Below are positions 58,052-64,000 of a stretch of DNA of 64,000 nucleotides, piece after piece. Every line of letters starts with the position of its first letter. Positions within the stretch are counted from its first letter, which is position 1. Where the stretch lies: positions 1 through 64,000 of the forward strand of contig NZ_JAASAF010000004.1 in NCBI RefSeq assembly GCF_012726195.1, written 5' to 3'. The notes under the pieces are model-generated. The model did no database searches. It worked only from the letters and a program-made list of their open reading frames with translations, and had not been told where the DNA came from. Position numbers and translations under genes: made by a program. The DNA is from Rhodococcus sp. HNM0563. GTDB lineage: Bacteria > Actinomycetota > Actinomycetes > Mycobacteriales > Mycobacteriaceae.

Positions 58052-58145
58052 GTGCGAAGTCCTCCTGGCTGCGCGTGCGTTTCTCGTCACATTTGTGCAG
58101 GCCACGGAAAAGTCGTTGGCGAGCGCGCAACTACATTACTTGCTC

Positions 58146-58706
58146 ATGAGTAGTCTCTGGACCTTGCCCGATGACCTCGTCGTTCCTGATCTTCGCGAGG
58201 ATCATCCCGGTCCGGGGGCGCCGATACCGCAGCACTGGTCCAGGTGCCTCGGTTGCGGTGACGATCAGCCGACCGGGCTCGCGCTGCAGTGCACGATCGG
58301 CGAGGGGCTGTCCGTGAAGGGCCGATTCGAGGTGGCCACCCGCTTCCAGGGCGGGCCGGGGTTCATTCACGGAGGCATCCTCATGACCGCGTTCGACGAA
58401 GTCCAGGGTTTCGCATGTAACGCTGTGTTCCGAAAGCCTGTGGTCACCGGGCACATGGGGACCGATTTCAAGCGCCCCATCCCGCTGGGGGCGGTCCTCG
58501 AATTCACCGCCCGAGTCGACGGGACGGTGCGTCGCAAGGTGTACACGAGCGCCGAGGTGCGCATCGTCGATGGCCCGCTCGCCGATCCCGACGTGATCGT
58601 GGGGAGCTCGCACGGATTGTTCGTGATCGTCGGCCACGAACATTTCGACAAGGGGAAGGATTTCGTCGACGGTTTGCCCGGGGCCGACGACATCTCGTCG
58701 ATCTGA
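58146..58706 (+). CDS. PaaI/hotdog-fold thioesterase
   Basis: Protein of 186 residues with the hotdog fold: CLGCGDDQPTGLALQCTIGEG, then FIHGGILMTAFDEVQGFACN, and VVTGHMGTDFKRPIPLGAVL. It should hydrolyse an acyl-CoA. The cysteine pair CxxC near the N-terminus (SRCLGCGDDQ) is seen in relatives. The ATG lies 8 nt after TACATT (58132-58137), so a leaderless mRNA is likely. It diverges from disA and converges with dinB. Confidence 0.9.
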   Translation: MSSLWTLPDDLVVPDLREDHPGPGAPIPQHWSRCLGCGDDQPTGLALQCTIGEGLSVKGRFEVATRFQGGPGFIHGGILMTAFDEVQGFACNAVFRKPVVTGHMGTDFKRPIPLGAVLEFTARVDGTVRRKVYTSAEVRIVDGPLADPDVIVGSSHGLFVIVGHEHFDKGKDFVDGLPGADDISSI

Positions 58707-58714
58707 GGCGTTTC

Positions 58715-59962
58715 TCAATCGGGGAGCATCGGTACGCCCTCGCTGTGGTCGCGGCCGAGCAGTGTCGCGGACGTCAGTGCCCCGGCTCCGAACCGGCAGT
58801 GGACGTGGTCGAGGACCGTGTCGAGGGCGTGCCGGTCGATCGGGCGATGTGTCGCGGTGGTCTCGTTCGAGCCCGGATCGGCCGACGGCACCGGTTCGTC
58901 GAAGGGAAGCTCGAGCTGTTCGATGCCCTCGCCGTCCAAGTTCGTCACCGCGACACCGATCAGGGTGAGCCCGCGGTCGGCGATGAGCGGCCGCGCTGAT
59001 TCGAGCAGGGCACGTGCGGTGTTGCTGAGGACGTCGGTGCGCGCGGTGGGGACGCCGAGCGTGCGCGACCGCGTGGCCCGCGTGTAATCGGCGAAGCGGA
59101 GTCCGAGCACCACTGTGCGGCCGATCCGATGGGCGCGGCGCATCCGGGCGGCAACCTTGTCGACGAGTAGCTGCAGTGTGGCGTCGACCGACTCGATGCT
59201 GTGGGCTCCTCGGCCGAGTGCGTGCTGGGCGCCCATCGAACGCCGGCGTCGACGGTGAACCGGCCGTGGGTCGTGCCCGGTCGCGAGCGCGTACAGGTGG
59301 CGGCCTGTTGCCCGGCCGAGCAGCGAGATGAGGTCGGACTCGGATTCGTTCGCAATATCGGCGACCGATCGAAGTCCGTGCGCATGCAGAGTCGCGGCGG
59401 TGACCTTGCCGACGCCCCACAGTCGTTCGACGGGCAAGGGGTGGAGGAAGTCGAGTTCCCCTTCGGGTGGGACGACGAGCAGCCCGTCCGGTTTCGCGAC
59501 GCCACTCGCGACCTTCGCGAGGAACTTCGTCCGGGCCACACCTACGGTGATCGGCAGGCCGACCTCGGCCATGACCGTCGCGCGCAGGTGTGCCGCGATG
59601 TCGGACGGCTCACCCGAGATGCGGCGCAGCCCCGACACGTCGAGGAAGGCCTCGTCGATGGAGACCCCTTCGACGACGGGGGAGACCCGATCGAAGATCG
59701 CGAACACCTCCCGCGACGCCTGTGAGTACGCGTCCATGCGCGGCGGTATCGAGATCACGTGCGGGCACAGAGCGCGCGCTGCACGGCCAGGCATGGGTGT
59801 CTTGATTCCGTAGGCTTTCGCCTCGTAGCTCGCGGCGAGGACGACCCCACCGCCGACCACCACTGGTTTTCCTCGAAGCCACGGGTCGTCGCGTTGCTCG
59901 ACCGACGCGTAGAACGCGTCGAGGTCGGCGTGGAGGATCGTTGCACGGGCGGACACGAACAT
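58715..59962 (-). CDS. dinB: DNA polymerase IV (Y family)
   Basis: Protein of 415 residues. Catalytic motifs: ILHADLDAFYASVEQRDDP, YEAKAYGIKTPM, and the acidic pair in EGVSIDEAFLDVSG; a helix-hairpin-helix (VGKVTAATLHAHGLRSVAD) and little-finger domain follow. The C-terminus lacks a clear beta-clamp motif at the very end, though QLELPFDEP at about 360 fits one. It bypasses damaged DNA. The ATG lies inside a LexA box, so a later start (GTG at 59956) may be used. Confidence 0.95.
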   Translation of the reverse strand: MFVSARATILHADLDAFYASVEQRDDPWLRGKPVVVGGGVVLAASYEAKAYGIKTPMPGRAARALCPHVISIPPRMDAYSQASREVFAIFDRVSPVVEGVSIDEAFLDVSGLRRISGEPSDIAAHLRATVMAEVGLPITVGVARTKFLAKVASGVAKPDGLLVVPPEGELDFLHPLPVERLWGVGKVTAATLHAHGLRSVADIANESESDLISLLGRATGRHLYALATGHDPRPVHRRRRRSMGAQHALGRGAHSIESVDATLQLLVDKVAARMRRAHRIGRTVVLGLRFADYTRATRSRTLGVPTARTDVLSNTARALLESARPLIADRGLTLIGVAVTNLDGEGIEQLELPFDEPVPSADPGSNETTATHRPIDRHALDTVLDHVHCRFGAGALTSATLLGRDHSEGVPMLPD

Positions 59963-59969
59963 ATGTTCG
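59956..59969. promoter_or_regulatory. LexA (SOS) box of dinB
   Basis: CGAACATATGTTCG is a perfect 14-bp match to the actinobacterial SOS operator CGAAC-N4-GTTCG. It covers the dinB start region, so LexA should repress it and DNA damage should induce it. Confidence 0.93.
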
Positions 59970-60030
59970 CATGCGAGTCCGACAACCCGATACGGCAGAA
60001 TTGCCGGCCGGACGGTGTTAGAAACGATCC

Positions 60031-60825
60031 ATGTCTGCCCGCGACCGTGGAGTCCCCGATGTCGTCCTCGAACGCGACGGTGCCGTCACCACGATCGTGC
60101 TCAACCGCCCAGACCGCAGAAACGCCGTGGACGGGCCGATGGCCGCGCAGCTCCGCGAGGCCATCGAGACATTCGACGCCGACGAGGACCAACGTGTCGC
60201 GGTGCTCTGGGGTGCGGGTGGCCATTTCTGTGCAGGCGCCGACCTCACTGCCGTGGGTGATGTGCAGCGACGTCACGAACTCGACCCGCAGGGCGGCGGC
60301 ACGGGGCCGATGGGCCCCTCCCGGATGGCGCTGTCCAAACCACTGATCGCGGCGGTGAGTGGATACGCGGTCGCAGGTGGACTGGAACTCGCACTGCTCG
60401 CAGACCTGCGGGTGTGCGAATCCGACGCAGTCTTCGGGGTGTTCTGCCGCCGCTGGGGTGTACCGCTCATCGACGGCGGCACGGTGCGACTGCCGCGGAT
60501 CATCGGGCAGGGAAGAGCGCTCGACATGATCCTCACCGGCCGCGCGGTGGATGCGGCCGAGGCCCTGTCGTTCGGCCTCGCCAACCGGGTCGTCGACGAG
60601 GGTACGTCACTCGCTGTAGCGCAGGAGATCGCGCGGCAACTGGCAACGTTTCCGCAGGAATGTATGTCGGTGGACCGGGCGTCGGTCTACCGCTCGTTCG
60701 AGCTTCCACTCGACACCGCGTTGCGGGCCGAAGGCGCCCACGGTGTGCCGATCGTCGAGCGGGAGGGCATCGCAGGCGCTTCACGGTTCACGTCGGGAGA
60801 AGGAAGACACGGCGCCTTCCGCTAG
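60031..60825 (+). CDS. Crotonase / enoyl-CoA hydratase family protein
   Basis: Protein of 264 residues. Oxyanion loops: AGGHFCAGADLTAVG and SGYAVAGGLELALLADLRVCE; FGVFCRRWGVPLIDGGTVRLPRIIG resembles the enoyl-CoA hydratase/isomerase type. The expected catalytic glutamate pair is not certain: the second position is in CRRWGVPLIDGGT. It should act on an acyl-CoA. It is the second crotonase in the window, unrelated in context to the one at 21.7 kb. It converges with radA, 19 nt apart. Confidence 0.92.
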   Translation: MSARDRGVPDVVLERDGAVTTIVLNRPDRRNAVDGPMAAQLREAIETFDADEDQRVAVLWGAGGHFCAGADLTAVGDVQRRHELDPQGGGTGPMGPSRMALSKPLIAAVSGYAVAGGLELALLADLRVCESDAVFGVFCRRWGVPLIDGGTVRLPRIIGQGRALDMILTGRAVDAAEALSFGLANRVVDEGTSLAVAQEIARQLATFPQECMSVDRASVYRSFELPLDTALRAEGAHGVPIVEREGIAGASRFTSGEGRHGAFR

Positions 60826-60844
60826 CCGTGTTTCGAAGCGGGCG

Positions 60845-62233
60845 TCAGCCGATGTTCATGAGCGCCTGCCCGAGGTTGGTCACCTCGCGGACCTTCATGC
60901 CGGAAGGCGCGCCGTCGGTGTTGCGGGGCACCACTGCGCGGGTGAACCCGAGCCGGTGTGCTTCGGTGAGCCGTCGGCCTGCTCCGGCCACGCGCCGGAC
61001 TTCGCCTGCGAGCCCGACCTCGCCGAGCAGCACGGTGCCGGGCGGGACCGGTTGATCTCGCACCGCTGAGACGATGGCGAGCGCCAGCGCGAGGTCGGCG
61101 GACGGATCGGTGATCCGCATGCCGCCGACCGTCGAGGCGTATACGTCGCATTTTCCGAGATTGCGGACGTTGCAGCGCCGTTCGAGTACGGCGAGCACCA
61201 TCGCGACGCGCGCCGAATCCAGGCCGCTCACCGCGCGCCGCGGTGACGGATTCTGGGTGTGGACGACAAGCGCTTGAACTTCGCCGAGCAGTGGGCGTTT
61301 GCCGTCCATCGTGACGGTGACCGCCGTCCCCGACACCTCCTCGTTCCGGTGCTGCAGGAACAGTCCCGACGGGTCACTCACCTCGACAATGCCGCCTTCG
61401 GTGAGTTCGAAGCAGCCCACTTCCTCGGCTGCACCGAACCGGTTCTTGACCCCGCGGACCATACGCAGCGTCGAATGTTTGTCGCCTTCGAAGTGCAGTA
61501 CGACGTCGACGAGATGCTCGAGCGAGCGTGGACCCGCTACTGCGCCGTCCTTGGTGACGTGACCGATCAGCAACACCGGGATACCGCTCGCCTTCGCGAG
61601 CGAGGTCAGGGCGCTCGTGACGGCCTTGACCTGAGTGACACCGCCGGACACTCCGTCGACATCGGCGGCGAGCATCGTCTGCACCGAGTCGACGACGAGC
61701 AATGTCGGCTTGACCTGTTCGACGTGGCCGAAGATCGTCGCCAGATCGGACTCGGCAGCGAGGTAGACCCGCTCGTGGACAGACCCGGTGCGGTCGGCGC
61801 GGAGCCGAACCTGTCCGGCGGATTCCTCGCCCGTCACGTACAGCGACCTGTCGTCGGCGCTGCGCTGAGCCCAGCGGTGGACGACCTCGAGGAGCAGTGT
61901 CGACTTGCCGACGCCGGGTTCACCCGCGAGCAGGACGACGGAGCCGGGCACGATCCCCCCGCCGAGAACCCGGTCGAGTTCGGAGATTCCGGTGGTCTTG
62001 GCCGCGGTTTCCTTCCCGTCGATCCGGGTCAAAGGAGTGGCGGGGGTGGTGGGGAGGACTGCCGCGGCGCCCGCACGCGCGAGCGAGGTGCCCGGTCGCG
62101 ATGCGACAGCTGTCGGCTGCACCGGTGCCTCGTCCAGCGAGCCCCACGTTCCGCATTCGGGGCAGCGTCCGACCCACTTGGCGACGGTGTGCGAGCAGTC
62201 GGAGCAGCGGTACATCGTTTTGGATCTGGCCAC
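60845..62233 (-). CDS. radA: DNA repair protein RadA
   Basis: Protein of 462 residues. It begins with a zinc finger ([20 protein letters not shown]), followed by the RecA-like core with Walker [14 protein letters not shown], the RadA motif KNRFG, and a C-terminal Lon-protease-like domain. It drives branch migration in recombination. GTG 62233 was chosen; TATCCT lies 6 nt upstream, so it is probably leaderless. A longer in-frame start (62395) would run through the lpqE terminator. Confidence 0.96.
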   Translation of the reverse strand: MARSKTMYRCSDCSHTVAKWVGRCPECGTWGSLDEAPVQPTAVASRPGTSLARAGAAAVLPTTPATPLTRIDGKETAAKTTGISELDRVLGGGIVPGSVVLLAGEPGVGKSTLLLEVVHRWAQRSADDRSLYVTGEESAGQVRLRADRTGSVHERVYLAAESDLATIFGHVEQVKPTLLVVDSVQTMLAADVDGVSGGVTQVKAVTSALTSLAKASGIPVLLIGHVTKDGAVAGPRSLEHLVDVVLHFEGDKHSTLRMVRGVKNRFGAAEEVGCFELTEGGIVEVSDPSGLFLQHRNEEVSGTAVTVTMDGKRPLLGEVQALVVHTQNPSPRRAVSGLDSARVAMVLAVLERRCNVRNLGKCDVYASTVGGMRITDPSADLALALAIVSAVRDQPVPPGTVLLGEVGLAGEVRRVAGAGRRLTEAHRLGFTRAVVPRNTDGAPSGMKVREVTNLGQALMNIG

Positions 62234-62266
62234 TGCCGGAGGATATGCGAACGTGGTGACAGAACG

Positions 62267-62306
62267 CCGGAAGGTCCGGACGAGAATGCTCGTCCGAACC
62301 TTCCGG
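62267..62306 (-). terminator. Terminator downstream of lpqE
   Basis: Arms at 62267-62284 and 62289-62306 (core CCGGAAGGT/ACCTTCCGG) pair over 18 positions with one mismatch and an AATG loop. It follows lpqE on the minus strand and precedes radA. No T-run. Confidence 0.75.
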
Positions 62307-62330
62307 AAGGGTCTTGCCGGTCGCGCTGGG

Positions 62331-62960
62331 TCAGTGCGCTTCGCCGATGATCGGCGACATCTCCGACTCGTGGCGATCGAGAACCGGGCCTGCATCGACC
62401 GGTACGGACAGGGTCACGTCGCCAGCTTCCTCGAAGGAGAAGGTGAAGGGGATGGTCAGGCCGGGCCGGACACCTTCCTTCAGGTCGACGAGTTCGATGG
62501 TCTCGACCGTCGCGGGCACCACGGGGGTGTCCTCCGGCGAGGTCGGCTGCGGTGATTCGTCGACGGACTCGAGAAGATCGGTGGTCTCCGGGGAAACACC
62601 GGCGATGACCGAGCCTTGAGCGGGGATCGTGATGTTGTCCGCGCCGGTCACCGAGCCCGCGTACTCGGTCTCGATGCCCGTGAGGACGTCGTCCCGGTAG
62701 CCGTCGAGATTCGCGATGGTGAAGCCGAGCAGAGCGGTTCCCCCCGGCTCGATGCTGTACTCCTCGGAATCCGGGTAGATGATGTGCACGTTGCGCAGTG
62801 CAAGGCTGCCCGCGTCCGTGTTGGTGCCGTTGATCGCAGCCACCTGGTCGGAGGTCTGGGTGATCTGACCGGCGCCGCACGCGGACAACGCCAGCGTCGC
62901 ACCCGCGGCCAGGGCGACAGCGGTCGCGACTCGACGAGTCGACGTGTTGAGAGCAGTCAC
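62331..62960 (-). CDS. lpqE: LpqE-like lipoprotein
   Basis: Lipoprotein of 209 residues with a classic signal: charged start, hydrophobic core, and lipobox LSAC (cysteine at about 28). The mature part has [19 protein letters not shown] and a beta-rich copper-chaperone-like fold, with [19 protein letters not shown] in the linker. The GTG start has GGAGG 4-5 nt upstream. In mycobacteria LpqE lies between radA and carD, as here. Function unknown, probably at the cell envelope. Confidence 0.9.
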   Translation of the reverse strand: MTALNTSTRRVATAVALAAGATLALSACGAGQITQTSDQVAAINGTNTDAGSLALRNVHIIYPDSEEYSIEPGGTALLGFTIANLDGYRDDVLTGIETEYAGSVTGADNITIPAQGSVIAGVSPETTDLLESVDESPQPTSPEDTPVVPATVETIELVDLKEGVRPGLTIPFTFSFEEAGDVTLSVPVDAGPVLDRHESEMSPIIGEAH

Positions 62961-63197
62961 TTTTCCTCCACTCGGGTAAGGCTCGCAATCCACTAGGCAG
63001 AGTAGTAGTTGTCCCGCATGGAGTGCGCGTCGGGTCATCGATATTGCCATTTTGTGCACCACAACGGGGCATAACGCCCTGTCGCGGTGGGTGTGTCGCA
63101 CGTCACCGGATGCACGTAACCGGTTGCCTGTCAAGCCCTACGCCCACGTGTCGGTGCCCCTGACCTGCGCCGTTGATGAGAGGCCGATGTGGTCACG

Positions 63198-63722
<525 letters not shown>

Positions 63723-63752
63723 TAGGCGACGCGACCCTCGAATCAACATCAA

Positions 63753-64000
63753 GTGAATCGAATACAGCAAGTACACGATCGCAGCGGGCCGGTCGTCGGA
63801 ATCATTCCGGCGGCCGGCCGCGGCGTCCGTCTGGGTGAGTCACTACCCAAGGCGTTCGTCGAGCTCGATGGGCGCACCATGCTCGACCGGGCTGTCGAAG
63901 CGATGCTGGGTTCCGGCGCGGTCGACCGCGTCGTGGTGGTGGCGCCGCCCGAGCTCGCCTCGACACCTCCGGCGGAGCTCGTACGCGCGGAATACGCCGA
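63753..64000 (+). CDS. ispD: 2-C-methyl-D-erythritol 4-phosphate cytidylyltransferase, 5' part
   Basis: The frame opens with GTG at 63753 and runs off the window after 82 codons. VVGIIPAAGRGVRLGESLPKAF is the IspD nucleotide-binding signature, and ELDGRTMLDRAVEAML and VDRVVVVAPPE continue the Rossmann-like fold. It transfers CMP to methylerythritol phosphate in isoprenoid synthesis. It follows carD, as in mycobacteria, with ispF expected next. Confidence 0.95.
   Translation, partial: MNRIQQVHDRSGPVVGIIPAAGRGVRLGESLPKAFVELDGRTMLDRAVEAMLGSGAVDRVVVVAPPELASTPPAELVRAEYA

Overview
The window is a 64 kb piece of a high-G+C actinobacterial chromosome. The evidence points to the Mycobacteriales, most likely Rhodococcus or a close relative: an mce/yrbE operon, Lsr2, CarD, DisA, a MhuD-type heme oxygenase, ClpC with a ClgR-like box, mycothiol-style and Pls/PosA-type proteins, many GTG/TTG starts and many apparently leaderless genes. 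From about 19 kb to the right edge the gene order follows, from memory, the mycobacterial backbone (class V aminotransferase, echA21-like crotonase, ppa, dacB, tilS, hpt, ftsH, folEPBK, panCD, coaX, lysS, lsr2, clpC, mhuD, mutY, carbonic anhydrase, disA, radA, lpqE, carD, ispD), with lineage-specific genes inserted. Species cannot be set from the sequence alone.

Layout. 1-180: 3' end of a 5S rRNA and two tandem terminators. 0.2-4 kb: a LapA-like membrane protein, an SDR oxidoreductase and cytochrome P450 pair, and a divergent TetR regulator. 4-13.3 kb: a complete mce operon (two YrbE permeases, MceA-F, one Mce-associated protein), joined by 4-bp overlaps or short gaps. 13.3-18.6 kb: a Pls/PosA-type nonribosomal peptide synthetase overlapping an M1 zinc aminopeptidase gene. 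18.6-21.1 kb: a sulfur-responsive unit with a SAM-IV-type riboswitch, a class V aminotransferase, a small cysteine-rich leader peptide and a short LLM-monooxygenase-like protein. 21-29.4 kb: YbaK-type deacylase, crotonase, pyrophosphatase, DacB, zinc protease-like protein, TilS, Hpt and a multi-pass membrane Ser/Thr kinase. 29.6-39.3 kb: FtsH and the folate and pantothenate/CoA genes. 39.3-46.3 kb: a second short Cys leader, a rhodanese-like protein without its catalytic cysteine, LysS, Lsr2, a phospholipase D-like protein and ClpC. 46.3-53.8 kb: accessory enzymes and regulators (TIGR03086 protein, amidohydrolase, AraC, WYL, OsmC, DsbA/FrnE-like, XRE, SnoaL-like, DUF1990, MhuD). 53.8-64 kb: hydrolase, MutY, carbonic anhydrase, DisA, thioesterase, DinB under a LexA box, crotonase, RadA, LpqE, CarD and the start of IspD.

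How the parts may work together. The P450/SDR/TetR cassette beside the mce importer suggests uptake and oxidation of a hydrophobic substrate; this is inference. The folate and CoA genes form long translationally coupled runs. DNA repair and stress genes (mutY, disA, dinB, radA, carD, clpC) cluster at the right. Two cysteine-type leader peptides plus one SAM riboswitch mark two sulfur-regulated loci. No tRNA, insertion sequence, prophage or CRISPR array was seen.
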